Shown one piece after another: positions 6,275-15,818 of a stretch of DNA of 64,000 nt (positions within the stretch are counted from its first letter, which is position 1; the number at the start of each line of letters is the position of its first letter). Both the position numbers and the translations under genes were made by a program. The DNA lies in NCBI RefSeq assembly GCF_011761355.1, contig NZ_JAASRW010000006.1, positions 62,001 through 126,000 of the forward strand, read 5' to 3'. Source of the stretch: Paenibacillus lupini (GTDB lineage Bacteria > Bacillota > Bacilli > Paenibacillales > Paenibacillaceae). Below the pieces are notes generated by a model. It was not told where the DNA came from. It did not search any database and saw nothing but the letters and a program-made list of their open reading frames with translations.

Positions 6275-8458
6275 CTAGCTATTCATAATACGCTGTACCG
6301 AATAAACATCCTGTACGCGCTTGATTCTCTCCACAACGGAAGATAAATGATCAATATTACGGATCAATACCGTCATGTGAATCATCGCCATTTTATTTTT
6401 CACCGAACGTCCGGTTACAGCCGAAATATTCGTCTTGCTCTCTGACACTGCCTGCAAAACTTCATTCAACAGACCTGTACGGTCATGGCCGGTAATTTCA
6501 ATATCCACGCTGTAATTCGATTCGATCGAATCTTCCCACTCCACTTCAATAACGCGGTCTGCCTCTTCACCTTCCGCATTAAACGGTATGTTCTGGCAGT
6601 CCATTCGATGGACGGATACACCTCTGCCGCGTGTAATATAGCCGATAATGGTATCGCCTGGCACCGGATTACAACATCTTGCAAACCGGACTAGCAAATT
6701 ATCAATCCCTTTCACGGTAACCCCGTGAGTTGGACGATTCTTGCGATGGCCTGGCGACTTCATCTCCTTCGGCTCACTAGTCAACTCGATGAGATTTGAT
6801 TTCTCTGCTTCTCTGCGCAGCTTCTCGGTCAGGCGCGTACAAATCTGTGCCGCCGTAATACCGCCGAAGCCAATAGCAGACATCATATCTTCGATATCGT
6901 TGAAGTTGAATTTACTTGCTACTTCCTGCAGCTTATCATCGCTCATCCAGACGGATGGTTCTACTCCTAATCGCTTCAGCTCGCGTTCCAGCAGATCACG
7001 GCCTTTGGCTACATTCTCTTCCCGCTTCTCGCGCTTGAACCATTGACGGATCTTGGTGCGGGCATGGGAGGATTGTGCGATCTTCACCCAATCCTGGCTT
7101 GGGCCATAAGAATGCTTTGAGGTTAGAATTTCAATAATATCGCCTGTCTTGAGCTTATGATCAAGTGGAACAATTCGTCCATTCACCTTCGCGCCAATTG
7201 TCCGGTTGCCGACTTCCGTATGAATCCGGTATGCGAAATCGAGTGGTACAGAGCCGGCTGGCAGCTCAATAACTTCCCCGCTTGGTGTAAACACAAAGAC
7301 CAGGTCAGAGAAGAAGTCCATCTTGAGCGTTTCCATAAATTCCGAGGCGTCACGCGCTTCGTTCTGAAGCTCCATAATTTCACGAAGCCAGGACATTTTG
7401 TCCTCGAAATTCGTATTTGGCACAACGGTGCCTTCCTTATAGGCCCAGTGAGCTGCGATACCGTACTCGGAGGTGCGGTGCATATCCCACGTACGGATTT
7501 GCACTTCTGTTGGTTCGCCGTTTGGACCAATAACTGTCGTATGCAAAGACTGGTACATGTTCGCCTTCGGCATTGCGATATAGTCCTTGAACCGTCCAGG
7601 CATAGGCTTCCAGAGCGTATGAATAATACCAAGCGTAGCATAACAATCTTTAATATTCTCTACGATGATCCGAATCGCCATCAAATCATAGATTTCATTA
7701 AATTGCTTGTTCTTGAACGTCATTTTCTTATAAATGCTGTATATATGTTTCGGACGACCCGAAATGTCGCCGTCAATTCCCATTTCCTCAAGCTTCTCTT
7801 TAATCCGGCCAATAACGTCAGAGATAAACATCTCACGCTCCGCCCGCTTCTTCTTCATCAGATTAGCGATGCGATAGTATTGCTGTGGATTCAAATACCG
7901 CAGAGCGATATCTTCCATCTCCCACTTGATGGCGGAAATACCAAGCCGATGCGCAATCGGACAAAAGATTTCAAGCGTTTCGTACGCAATACGACGCTGG
8001 GCTTCTTCCGATTGGAACTTCAGCGTACGCATATTATGAAGGCGATCCGCCAGCTTAATCAGAATGACACGGATATCCTGCGCCATGGCAAGGAACATTT
8101 TCCGATAGTTCTCATTCTGCTGCTCTTCCTTCGAGCGGAAACGGATCTTCTCCAGCTTCGTCAGCCCGTCGACAAGCATCGCACAGGTTTCGCCAAATTT
8201 CGCGCGAACGAGCTCGAGATCCACTGTCGTATCTTCAACGACATCATGAAGCAGCGCCGCAATAATCGACAGCACGTCCATCTGCATATCCACGATAATT
8301 TCCGCAACGGCAACAGGATGAAGAATATACGGTTCTCCTGACTTGCGCACTTGTCCGTGGTGGGCTTGGTCCGCAAACTCATAGGCTTCCCTGATGCGCA
8401 CTAAATCCTGTTCTTTTATATAGGCCGACGCCTTTTCGATCAACTGCTCTATGCCCAT
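6275..8458 (-). CDS. relA: Bifunctional (p)ppGpp synthetase/hydrolase Rel
   Basis: The 727-residue product has the full Rel layout: an HD hydrolase domain with HDVVEDT at about 71-77, a synthetase domain with GRPKHIYSIYKKM, RFKD and EVQIRT, then TGS, a helical/zinc-finger region with the CC pair in RFARCCNPVPGD, and a C-terminal ACT domain. RFKD (RxKD type) is typical of bifunctional enzymes rather than synthetase-only RelA. The start chosen is the ATG with GGAAAGGAC just upstream; an in-frame start 39 bases earlier lacks a ribosome site. It makes and degrades the stringent-response alarmone. Confidence 0.96.
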   Translation of the reverse strand: MGIEQLIEKASAYIKEQDLVRIREAYEFADQAHHGQVRKSGEPYILHPVAVAEIIVDMQMDVLSIIAALLHDVVEDTTVDLELVRAKFGETCAMLVDGLTKLEKIRFRSKEEQQNENYRKMFLAMAQDIRVILIKLADRLHNMRTLKFQSEEAQRRIAYETLEIFCPIAHRLGISAIKWEMEDIALRYLNPQQYYRIANLMKKKRAEREMFISDVIGRIKEKLEEMGIDGDISGRPKHIYSIYKKMTFKNKQFNEIYDLMAIRIIVENIKDCYATLGIIHTLWKPMPGRFKDYIAMPKANMYQSLHTTVIGPNGEPTEVQIRTWDMHRTSEYGIAAHWAYKEGTVVPNTNFEDKMSWLREIMELQNEARDASEFMETLKMDFFSDLVFVFTPSGEVIELPAGSVPLDFAYRIHTEVGNRTIGAKVNGRIVPLDHKLKTGDIIEILTSKHSYGPSQDWVKIAQSSHARTKIRQWFKREKREENVAKGRDLLERELKRLGVEPSVWMSDDKLQEVASKFNFNDIEDMMSAIGFGGITAAQICTRLTEKLRREAEKSNLIELTSEPKEMKSPGHRKNRPTHGVTVKGIDNLLVRFARCCNPVPGDTIIGYITRGRGVSVHRMDCQNIPFNAEGEEADRVIEVEWEDSIESNYSVDIEITGHDRTGLLNEVLQAVSESKTNISAVTGRSVKNKMAMIHMTVLIRNIDHLSSVVERIKRVQDVYSVQRIMNS

Positions 8459-8515
8459 GAATTGTCCTTTCCGAACGCTTGACTCCGATTCGCGCATTTT
8501 CCGAGTTTTCTTAAT

Positions 8516-8544
8516 ATTATGCTGGAAGTAGGCATCCGCGTCAA
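8516..8544 (-). promoter_or_regulatory. Probable SigA promoter of relA-dtd
   Basis: The -35 box TTGACG (8539-8544) and the -10 box CATAAT (8516-8521) are 17 bases apart on the minus strand, about 60 bp before the relA start. It lies between the sugar cassette's kinase gene and relA, so relA need not depend on read-through. Confidence 0.55.
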
Positions 8545-8577
8545 CCTGCAGGCTTCACCAAATTCCGCATTTGGATA

Positions 8578-10344
8578 CTAAATCGACTCAGCTGGAATGC
8601 GAATATGAACGCGCGTCCCTTCTCCTGGCTCACTCTCAATGTCAACGCCAAAATCTTTACCGTAATAAAGCTTAATGCGTTCATGAACATTACGTATGCC
8701 ATAACCAACACGTTGCAAGCCTTCGCCATTAAATAGATTGTGAAGCGTCTCTTGAGACATCCCGTTGCCATCATCCTCCACAATCAGATGAACAACATCG
8801 TCTTCCCGATACCCAATGATTTGAATAGCAATCTGGTCACCACGCCATGCATGCTCCAATACATTTTCAACAAATGGCTGTACAATAAGCTTAACCGTTG
8901 TTAACTCGACAATTTCCGAGGAAATATTATAATCGATCCGGACCCGGTCGCCGTATTTGATTTGCTGAATGTCCATGTAAGCCTTAACCTGCTCGATCTC
9001 CTTGCCAATCGGGATAATCGTCTGTCCTTCATTCAGTGATAAGCGGTAGAACTTCGCCAGATTCATCACCATTTGATGCTGCTTCTCGACTTGTCCGAAT
9101 TTAGCCAGTCTGCTTATAGAGGATAACGTATTATATAAAAAGTGCGGATTAATTTGGGCTTGCAGCGTTTCAAGCTCCGCTTCTTTCTTTTTCAGATTAG
9201 TGGTGTAGACTTCTTCAATCAAATTTTGTGTCTTCTGGCCGAGCTCATTAAGCGATGAAGCGATTGTCGTAAACTCATCGTTACCGCTGTAATGGATTCT
9301 GCGCTGGAAGTCTCCTTGCCCAAAGGATTGCAGAACGGACATGACCTTTAGAACACGGCGAGAAAAGGTTCTCGAGACGAAATAAGCGACCAGCATGATC
9401 AGCACACAGCTGACACTGCAAATGACAAGGGAGAGCATCTTGACCTTTTTCGTATCCTTCTCCAGAACCGATGAAGGCACCATAGCCATCAAGCTCCAGT
9501 TCAAACCCGGCAGCGGCTGCCGAATGACAAGATAACTTTCACCATTCGCGCTGTCCCATAACTGTTCATTCGTTTGTTCCGTTGCCCCAGAGGCGTACAA
9601 AACATTACGGTTCCCATCGGTTATAAACAGCGTACTGCCTGCACCAATTTTGCGATGATCAACACTTTGGAACAAATCAGACAAATAGACGCTAATTCGC
9701 ATAAAGCCAATTTCATGCAAGTTTGCCGGATCGTTCAGATCCACAAGCCGGCGAAGAAGAGATATCCGGTCATATTGGCTGTCATCCTCCACCTGCTCCC
9801 ATTGCTCGGTCTCTCCATACTTTTCAACTGGAAAGGATTTGTACCATGGTTTATCAGTAATACGGTTCAAATGAAGCAAATCAAAAAATTTTCCCTTTAC
9901 CACTAGCGGGTCTATGTTCTTGCTATCGTAATAAACCTCTGGCAAAGTCTCGTTACGCAAATAAACCGAAAGCCAAAGGCTCCGGTTCGTCGATTCTATC
10001 GTCTGACGAAACTTCGGAAGCAGCAGCTTCGTAGTCGCTTCATAGCTGACCCAGCCTTCCTCGTAATGAAGCAGCTGCTTCGACAAGGTTGTATCGTAAT
10101 AAAGCAGGTCGGATAGTCGAATCGTATCTTCTAATTTATAGGCAACGTTATCTTCAATTTGTCTTAGCGTACCTTTTATCGTATTTGTCGTATTCGAGCG
10201 AATTGACTCTGTCATAATAGCGCTGGCGAAATAGCCCAGGATAAAGATCGGTATAATGATAAGGAGCATATAAGAAATAAGCAGCTTGATCCCAAAAGGA
10301 ATAAACTTACGTTGAGCTTTCGCACTGGTGAATGGCGTGTGCAT
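8578..10344 (-). CDS. YesM-type sensor histidine kinase
   Basis: This 588-residue membrane kinase has one transmembrane helix near residues 22-45, a large extracellular sensor region, a second helix near 305-325 and a HAMP segment. A His_kinase domain with the phosphoacceptor motif INPHFLYNTLSSISRL and a C-terminal ATPase domain (DDGNGM, GIGLxN-like GYGIRNV) follow. It belongs to the LytS/YesM class. The start lies 2 bases after the response-regulator stop, with AGGAGA upstream. It probably senses an extracellular sugar, perhaps through the lipoprotein at 11277-12965. Confidence 0.93.
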   Translation of the reverse strand: MHTPFTSAKAQRKFIPFGIKLLISYMLLIIIPIFILGYFASAIMTESIRSNTTNTIKGTLRQIEDNVAYKLEDTIRLSDLLYYDTTLSKQLLHYEEGWVSYEATTKLLLPKFRQTIESTNRSLWLSVYLRNETLPEVYYDSKNIDPLVVKGKFFDLLHLNRITDKPWYKSFPVEKYGETEQWEQVEDDSQYDRISLLRRLVDLNDPANLHEIGFMRISVYLSDLFQSVDHRKIGAGSTLFITDGNRNVLYASGATEQTNEQLWDSANGESYLVIRQPLPGLNWSLMAMVPSSVLEKDTKKVKMLSLVICSVSCVLIMLVAYFVSRTFSRRVLKVMSVLQSFGQGDFQRRIHYSGNDEFTTIASSLNELGQKTQNLIEEVYTTNLKKKEAELETLQAQINPHFLYNTLSSISRLAKFGQVEKQHQMVMNLAKFYRLSLNEGQTIIPIGKEIEQVKAYMDIQQIKYGDRVRIDYNISSEIVELTTVKLIVQPFVENVLEHAWRGDQIAIQIIGYREDDVVHLIVEDDGNGMSQETLHNLFNGEGLQRVGYGIRNVHERIKLYYGKDFGVDIESEPGEGTRVHIRIPAESI

Positions 10345-10346
10345 AT

Positions 10347-11147
10347 TTAGTGATGTCTCCTGAACTCGATTGGTGTCATTCCGAAGGTCTCTTTGAACTG
10401 ACGACTAAAATAAGGCATATACCGATAACCAACCTGGTCAGCTACCTCATAAATTTTCACCTTAGGATCTTTCAGCAACTCTCCCGCCTTCTCCATTCGC
10501 ATCGCTATGACAAACTCACTAAAGCCTGAGCCCATCTCCTCTTTAAACATGGAGCCCAAATAATTCGGAGAAAAGGCGAAGCGATCAGCCACTTCCTTAA
10601 GCGTCAATGAACAACCCAAATGTTCCTTCATATAAACAATCATCTCTTGAATAAGCTTGGTATGCTTCTTGGTCTCAGATGGGACTGCTGTTTGAATTAA
10701 TCGATGAGGTGTACGTTTTGCAGCTTCTTCCCGCCACTTTCTCTCTTCCTCCAGCTTTCGGCTCTCCGCATCCAATTCCTTCGTTACTTTCACTAGTGCT
10801 TCTACAAGTTCAGAATCATCCATTGGCTTAAGTACGTAGCTGTAAGCCCGAAGGGATAAGGCCTGCTTGACGTAATGGAAATCCTGATAGCCGCTCACGA
10901 AAATAACCCGAAGATCGCCGCAGCCTTCCGTTTCCTGCACTTTACGTGCAAGCTCAAGTCCTGACATGCTTGGCATATGTACATCCGTCACCAGTATATC
11001 TACTGTCCCATCCTTAAGTACCTCATAAGCATCAAACCCATTGTTTACAGCAGCTACAACTTCTAGACCTAGCTCCGTCCAAGGAATAAACATTCGCATG
11101 CCTTCCAGATCAAGTACCTCATCATCTGCAATTAACACCTTATACAT
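10347..11147 (-). CDS. YesN/AraC-family response regulator
   Basis: A receiver domain (residues 1-120) with phosphoacceptor D55 in DILVTDVHMP and acidic pair DD at 8-9 is followed by a short charged linker and a C-terminal AraC-type double helix-turn-helix (about 165-266). Length, 266 residues, is shorter than many 500-residue YesN proteins because the middle region is compact. It pairs with the kinase gene that starts 2 bases downstream and presumably activates the permease operon upstream. Confidence 0.93.
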   Translation of the reverse strand: MYKVLIADDEVLDLEGMRMFIPWTELGLEVVAAVNNGFDAYEVLKDGTVDILVTDVHMPSMSGLELARKVQETEGCGDLRVIFVSGYQDFHYVKQALSLRAYSYVLKPMDDSELVEALVKVTKELDAESRKLEEERKWREEAAKRTPHRLIQTAVPSETKKHTKLIQEMIVYMKEHLGCSLTLKEVADRFAFSPNYLGSMFKEEMGSGFSEFVIAMRMEKAGELLKDPKVKIYEVADQVGYRYMPYFSRQFKETFGMTPIEFRRHH

Positions 11148-11213
11148 GATGGCATCTTCTCCCGTTCAGCAGATTGGATAAGCCGGCTCCTCTTCCTTCA
11201 TAGAAACGGCAGA

Positions 11214-11236
11214 GCCGCCCCTATAGAAGGGACGGC
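11214..11236 (-). terminator. Intercistronic hairpin between lipoprotein and regulator genes
   Basis: A GC-rich stem (GCCGCCCC at 11214-11221 with GGGACGGC at 11229-11236) lies in the 129-bp gap. No T tract follows on the minus strand. It would more likely lower read-through into the regulator genes or protect the upstream mRNA than terminate fully. Confidence 0.4.
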
Positions 11237-11276
11237 GACCGCTTGACCAAATTATACTCCAGAATTAGCCTGGTTG

Positions 11277-12965
11277 TTAATTGCCCTTCATGCTTTTTAC
11301 ATTTTCCTGCCATTTGGTTGTCTTGAATGCAAGAAGTTTATCATACCCGATCGCTTCCGCATCCTTTTGCGCTTTATCGAGGATAGAGAGAACTTCCTCA
11401 TCGCTTTTCGCATACAAAGCTTTTGCTCTTGCTTCTTTGTAAAGCTCTTCGAAGCTTTGCGCTATAATTCCTTCTTCAGAATCTGGAGCTGGTGCAAGGT
11501 TAATATACTCGGTCGCGTTCTTTTGCGTTTTCCATGTAATGGAGTTTTGCCAGCGCGCTTCCCAAGATTGCTGCTCCTCAGGCAAGGTGAGCTCGAATTT
11601 CATTTTGGATGTATCAATAAAGACGGTATTGCCGTTCCATTGGAAGTTAACGGTTGCATCCATCATTTTCGTACGGCCTTCAACATCAGATGTGTATGCA
11701 TCCGTGAAGATTGGCGATCCATCAGCGTCGGTACCTTTCCAGTAAATACCTTCAGGTCCCCAGAACAACGTGCGTGTACCTTCAGGTCCTGTCAAATAAT
11801 CGAGGAATGCGAAAATTTTCTCTGGATCTTTCGCCGATTTCGTAATAACGCTGACGTTCCAGCCCAGCTGCGTATACGTTCCTGCCCAAATTTTGTTTTT
11901 ATCCAGACCCGCCTTATGAACAGGCCAGATCATCATATAGCCAGAATCCGGATCCTTCTTCTTCAGCTCAGCATCGCCTACCGCACCGTATTCTGTTGGG
12001 CTTGCGCCTGCAAATACAGCAGTTGTACCGTTATAGGCCTGCTCTTTCACTTGATCCTTCGTTTGTGTGAGTGCATCAGGTGTCATCAGCTTCTCACGGA
12101 ACAGCTTGCTCTCAAACTGCATCGACTCACGGAAAACAGGATCAAGGAAGATTGAAGTCAGCTTATCACCGCTAGGAACAGCACGGTTGCCTACATAAGC
12201 TGGCGAGTAATCTTCTCCGAAGGCACCATAGAGTACGTCAAGACCTTGCCCATCAATCGCCAGATCCGGGTTAAATGGCGTTACATTCGGATACTTCTCT
12301 TTAACCATCTTTAAGTAATTATAGAAATCATCGGTCGTTTCGATTGCAGGGGATCCAAGCTCTTTATAAATCTTTTTGTTGACGAGATAACCACCATTGC
12401 CGTTTGGCTGGGACGTATACCAGTTCGGGAACTGATAGATTTTGCCGTCCTTTGAACGAAGCATGTTGATGGCCTCTTCGCCTACCCACTTTTTGAAGTT
12501 CGGGTATTTATCGAGGTAATCGTCGAAAGGTACAAGCATACCCGCTTCACGCAGCTTCTCTACGTCTGCACCACGGTCCATCCAGATCACATCCGGAAGT
12601 TTGCCTGAAGCAATCATCGTGTTCAGCTTCTGAGCAGCATTGCCGCCAGATTGAACAGGAGTAATATCAACTTTCATATTATCCTTAATCCATTTGGTTG
12701 CTTCATCCCCGCCCCAAGCAGGCATCGAATACCAATCATAATGTCCATAGAAAGAGAAGTTAAGAGGCTCACTGCCTAGCTTAAAAACAGATGGTTCACT
12801 GCTTGCTGGCGCTTCGCTTGCCGCAGTTGTCTCGCTGTTTGTTGCAGCTGGTTCATTGGTTGCCTTATTCCCATTGCCCCCATTGTTCGAGCACCCTGTC
12901 AGAGCCATAACGCTGACCAACATAATTGCAAGTCCTGAATAAGCTGATTTTCTCCATCTACTCAT
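11277..12965 (-). CDS. Sugar ABC transporter solute-binding lipoprotein (LplA/YtcQ type)
   Basis: The 562-residue product begins with a lipoprotein signal peptide: basic start, hydrophobic stretch, and lipobox LTGC near residue 25. A Ser/Thr/Ala/Glu-rich linker follows, then a family-1 extracellular solute-binding domain. It belongs to the large LplA/YtcQ-type binding proteins typical of Paenibacillus oligosaccharide importers. The start used is the ATG with GAGAGGGG ten bases upstream; a start 24 bases earlier has no ribosome site. Together with the two permease genes upstream it forms an importer without its own ATPase. The substrate cannot be deduced. Confidence 0.92.
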   Translation of the reverse strand: MSRWRKSAYSGLAIMLVSVMALTGCSNNGGNGNKATNEPAATNSETTAASEAPASSEPSVFKLGSEPLNFSFYGHYDWYSMPAWGGDEATKWIKDNMKVDITPVQSGGNAAQKLNTMIASGKLPDVIWMDRGADVEKLREAGMLVPFDDYLDKYPNFKKWVGEEAINMLRSKDGKIYQFPNWYTSQPNGNGGYLVNKKIYKELGSPAIETTDDFYNYLKMVKEKYPNVTPFNPDLAIDGQGLDVLYGAFGEDYSPAYVGNRAVPSGDKLTSIFLDPVFRESMQFESKLFREKLMTPDALTQTKDQVKEQAYNGTTAVFAGASPTEYGAVGDAELKKKDPDSGYMMIWPVHKAGLDKNKIWAGTYTQLGWNVSVITKSAKDPEKIFAFLDYLTGPEGTRTLFWGPEGIYWKGTDADGSPIFTDAYTSDVEGRTKMMDATVNFQWNGNTVFIDTSKMKFELTLPEEQQSWEARWQNSITWKTQKNATEYINLAPAPDSEEGIIAQSFEELYKEARAKALYAKSDEEVLSILDKAQKDAEAIGYDKLLAFKTTKWQENVKSMKGN

Positions 12966-13006
12966 CCTTCGTAAACCCCTCTCTCCCATAGCTTTAATTA
13001 TGTTCA

Positions 13007-13043
13007 GCGGAAGCGAATTTGTCGACTAGCCTCTTCGCTTCGC
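13007..13043 (-). other. Stem-loop between permease and lipoprotein genes
   Basis: Arms at 13007-13017 and 13033-13043 pair with one or two mismatches and have no T tract. Such hairpins before a binding-protein gene often protect its mRNA and raise its level over the permeases. This role is inferred. Confidence 0.4.
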
Positions 13044-13059
13044 GTTGAATACGGTTTGA

Positions 13060-13959
13060 CTACTCCTTCAAAGAGCCCACCAAAACACCTTTTACAAAAT
13101 ACTTCTGCACAAACGGGTAGACGAGAATAATGGGTATCGTTGCGACCATCATTGTTGCCATCGAGAGAGATTTGCTCGTGATACTCTTCATCGAAGACAG
13201 CCGGCTTTGAGAAGCGGAATCCAGCTGCGAGAACTGTTCGGACATGATGTTGGAATTCAATATTTGCTGAAGCATCGTCTGAATCGGAATGAGCTTTTCT
13301 TTTGTAATATAAAGACTTGGGAAGAACCAGTCATTCCAATGCCCTACAGCCGTAAAGAGTGCAAGTGTAGCTATGACTGGTCCAGACAGCGGCAGAACAA
13401 TTCGAAAGAAGGTCGTCCAATAACCGCAGCCGTCTATCTGTGCCGACTCTTCAAGCCCTTGGGGCAGCCCCATAAAGAATGTGCGGAAGATGATCATATT
13501 CCACACGCTGATTAACCCAGGAATAATAAAGACTAGGAAATTATCCATTAAGCCCAGCCCGCGGATAACGAGGAAGGTCGGAATAATGCCGCCGCTGAAG
13601 TAGAGCGTAATGATACAAGCGATCATATAAAACTTCCGGCCCATCAGCTCCTTCTTCGTCATGCCGTAAGCAAATATCGCTGTAAGCAGGATGGAAGCCA
13701 CTGTGCCAACTACCGTCCGCATGACCGAGATATAGAAGCCATTTATGATGCGCTTGTCTTGGAATACGATTTCATAATTATCGAGGGTAAAAGCTCTTGG
13801 CCAGAAGGTCACACCGCCAAGCGCTGTATCCATTCCTTTGTTAAACGAGATAACGGCGGCATTCCAGAACGGGTAAAAGGAAAAAAATGCGATGAGCATA
13901 AGGCAGATATACACGGCTACTGATAGACTTTTATCGCTTATGCTGGTCTTAATCCTCAT
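13060..13959 (-). CDS. Sugar ABC transporter permease (LplC/YtcP type)
   Basis: This 299-residue membrane protein has about six hydrophobic helices and the cytoplasmic EAA loop EESAQIDGCGYWTTFFRIVLP, which docks to the ATPase. It ends in VLVGSLKE, typical of the YtcP/LplC (MalG-like) subfamily. It is the second permease of the cassette, 34 bp after the first, and forms the heterodimeric channel with it. Confidence 0.93.
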   Translation of the reverse strand: MRIKTSISDKSLSVAVYICLMLIAFFSFYPFWNAAVISFNKGMDTALGGVTFWPRAFTLDNYEIVFQDKRIINGFYISVMRTVVGTVASILLTAIFAYGMTKKELMGRKFYMIACIITLYFSGGIIPTFLVIRGLGLMDNFLVFIIPGLISVWNMIIFRTFFMGLPQGLEESAQIDGCGYWTTFFRIVLPLSGPVIATLALFTAVGHWNDWFFPSLYITKEKLIPIQTMLQQILNSNIMSEQFSQLDSASQSRLSSMKSITSKSLSMATMMVATIPIILVYPFVQKYFVKGVLVGSLKE

Positions 13960-13993
13960 CGTTTAACGGCCTCCTTCCTGCATGATGTCCAAA

Positions 13994-14956
13994 CTACCAT
14001 AAGCTGTTCCCTGTTCTTCGTGCCAGCAGGTTCGCAAATGTAAGCAGACCTACACTTATAATTGCTTTAAACAGTCCGACCGCTGTCGCATAAGAGAAAC
14101 GCTGCCCCGTTATACCCGTTCGGTATACGTAGGTATCAAGCACATCTGATACATCCCTAAGAACAGGATTCACACCTAATAAGAGCAGATCTTCGAAGCC
14201 TGCGCTAAGCAGGTTTCCGATAGCAAGGATCATAAAAATAATGACGACCGGCATGATGCTCGGAATCGTAATGACAAAGATTTGCTTGAACCGGCTTGCC
14301 CCGTCAATGGATGCGGCTTCGTACATACTTGGATCAATTCCGGCAATAGCGGCTAGATAAACGATGGAACTGAATCCAATCTCCTTCCACACGCCGGTTG
14401 TTACGATAATTGTCCAGAAATAATGAGGAATGGAAAGAAAGCTGATTGGTTCTTTGATAAGGTGAAGCGATTGCAGAAGCATATTCAGACTGCCGTTCTC
14501 CACCGCGAGGATCGACATCGCAAAGCCCGACACGATAACCCAGGACAAGAAATGCGGCAAATAACTAACGGTTTGTACAATCCGCTTAAAATACATATTT
14601 TTCACTTCATTCAGCATGAGTGCCAATACGACTGGTGCAGGAAAGCCAATAACAAGCTTCAGCACACTGATAATGATCGTATTGCGCATGACACGCTCAA
14701 ACTCCGGTGCATGAAAGAACATTTCGAAATGCTTCCATCCGACCCAAGGGCTGTCCAGAAACCCCTTAAAGATGTTGTAATCTTGAAAAGCAGTAAGGAC
14801 ACCGTACATCGGTACGTAGCTGAATACAAAAATGAGCAGCAGTGCCGGAATGACCATAAGCTGCAAATCCCACTGCTTCAGGAACCGGCGAAGCTTGGAT
14901 TTGGGCTTAATCACTTGCTGTTGTGGTTCGACTGCGGTTACGATCATCTCTGCCAT
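13994..14956 (-). CDS. Sugar ABC transporter permease (LplB type)
   Basis: The 320-residue product is a MalF-like permease with six helices and the EAA loop YEAASIDGASRFKQIFVITIP. The chosen ATG has AGGAAGGAAGG just upstream; an earlier in-frame ATG adds 12 residues without a ribosome site. It is the first gene of the cassette permease-permease-lipoprotein-regulator-kinase. No ATPase gene accompanies it, so a shared MsmX-type ATPase elsewhere is expected. Confidence 0.93.
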   Translation of the reverse strand: MAEMIVTAVEPQQQVIKPKSKLRRFLKQWDLQLMVIPALLLIFVFSYVPMYGVLTAFQDYNIFKGFLDSPWVGWKHFEMFFHAPEFERVMRNTIIISVLKLVIGFPAPVVLALMLNEVKNMYFKRIVQTVSYLPHFLSWVIVSGFAMSILAVENGSLNMLLQSLHLIKEPISFLSIPHYFWTIIVTTGVWKEIGFSSIVYLAAIAGIDPSMYEAASIDGASRFKQIFVITIPSIMPVVIIFMILAIGNLLSAGFEDLLLLGVNPVLRDVSDVLDTYVYRTGITGQRFSYATAVGLFKAIISVGLLTFANLLARRTGNSLW

Positions 14957-15081
14957 TGGTGTTCCTTCCTTCCTAAAAGAATGGCTATTCACTTTCCAGC
15001 TTCTTGTCTTTATTGTAGAAGCTTGCCGAGTGCGATACTATTTGCCAGACCAACGAAAAATGATACATTTCAATTGAATGA

Positions 15082-15098
15082 TGTTATTATTCATAACA
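15082..15098. promoter_or_regulatory. Dyad upstream of sugar ABC operon
   Basis: TGTTAT and ATAACA flank five bases in the leader of the permease operon. It could be the binding site of the AraC-type regulator or another operator. The arms are short, so chance is possible. Confidence 0.3.
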
Positions 15099-15140
15099 CC
15101 TTATTCCGATGTATACGGTTCCATTTTGGACATAAAAAAA

Positions 15141-15154
15141 TGTATGCGATTCCA
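15141..15154 (-). promoter_or_regulatory. Candidate cre (CcpA) site for sugar ABC operon
   Basis: TGGAATCGCATACA on the minus strand matches the cre consensus TGWAANCGNTNWCA at all but two fixed positions. It lies about 185 bp before the first permease start. Catabolite repression by CcpA would suit a sugar importer. No clear SigA promoter was found beside it. Confidence 0.35.
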
Positions 15155-15184
15155 ACTAACACGGCATGAAAGCTGTATGAAAAC

Positions 15185-15229
15185 AAAAAAGGCCTTCCCT
15201 GATGGCAGAACCACCTGGGAAAGCCTTTC
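15185..15229 (-). terminator. Terminator of apt
   Basis: On the minus strand a long stem (arms about 15216-15228 and 15188-15200) is followed by six T. It separates the recJ-apt transcript from the sugar cassette. Confidence 0.88.
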
Positions 15230-15246
15230 GAAATATCGATAAAAGG

Positions 15247-15768
15247 TTAGTACGTAACGAGTGAGAAGACCTCTACGCCTTCCAGCTTCTCACGGCCAGT
15301 AAGGTAGGACAGCTCAATCAGGAACGCTGCGCCAACGACTTCGCCGCCAAGCTGGCGAACAAGGTTCATCGAAGTAGCGATCGTTCCGCCTGTTGCAAGC
15401 AGGTCATCTGCAATGAGTACACGTTGACCTGGTGAGATCGCATCTTTATGCATAGCCAGACTGTCATTGCCATATTCCAGGTCATAGCTTGCCTGAATCG
15501 TCTCACCAGGCAGCTTGCCGCTTTTACGAATTGGTGCAAAACCTACGCCAAGTGCTGTAGCCAGTGGAGCGCCAATAACAAAGCCACGTGCTTCAGGACC
15601 TGCAATAATGTCGATTTGCAGATGCTCAATCGCTTTACGCATATCTTCGATTGCTGCGCGGTATACCGCACCGTCCTTCAGAAGTGTCGTAATATCCTTG
15701 AAACGGATGCCAGGCTGCGGGAAGTCTGGAATCACCCGGATGTAATCTTTAAAGTTAATGTCGCTCAT
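15247..15768 (-). CDS. apt: Adenine phosphoribosyltransferase
   Basis: This 173-residue type I phosphoribosyltransferase has the PRPP-binding motif VLIADDLLATGGT and the adenine-site region IAGPEARGFVIG. It salvages adenine to AMP using PRPP. The start chosen (MSDINFKDYIRVIPDFPQPG) matches the usual N-terminus and has AAAGGA ten bases upstream; an earlier start adds ten residues without homology. It follows recJ by 50 bp. In B. subtilis apt lies directly beside relA, whereas here 6.5 kb of sugar transport genes intervene. Confidence 0.95.
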   Translation of the reverse strand: MSDINFKDYIRVIPDFPQPGIRFKDITTLLKDGAVYRAAIEDMRKAIEHLQIDIIAGPEARGFVIGAPLATALGVGFAPIRKSGKLPGETIQASYDLEYGNDSLAMHKDAISPGQRVLIADDLLATGGTIATSMNLVRQLGGEVVGAAFLIELSYLTGREKLEGVEVFSLVTY

Positions 15769-15818
15769 TATTAATTCAATCCTTTCTCTACTTACCATAT
15801 CAATTATGCCAATTCTTC

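Noticed and set aside
7157..8341. 394-codon open frame opposite relA
   Set aside because: Antisense shadow; composition rich in His, Asn and Arg, with no motif.
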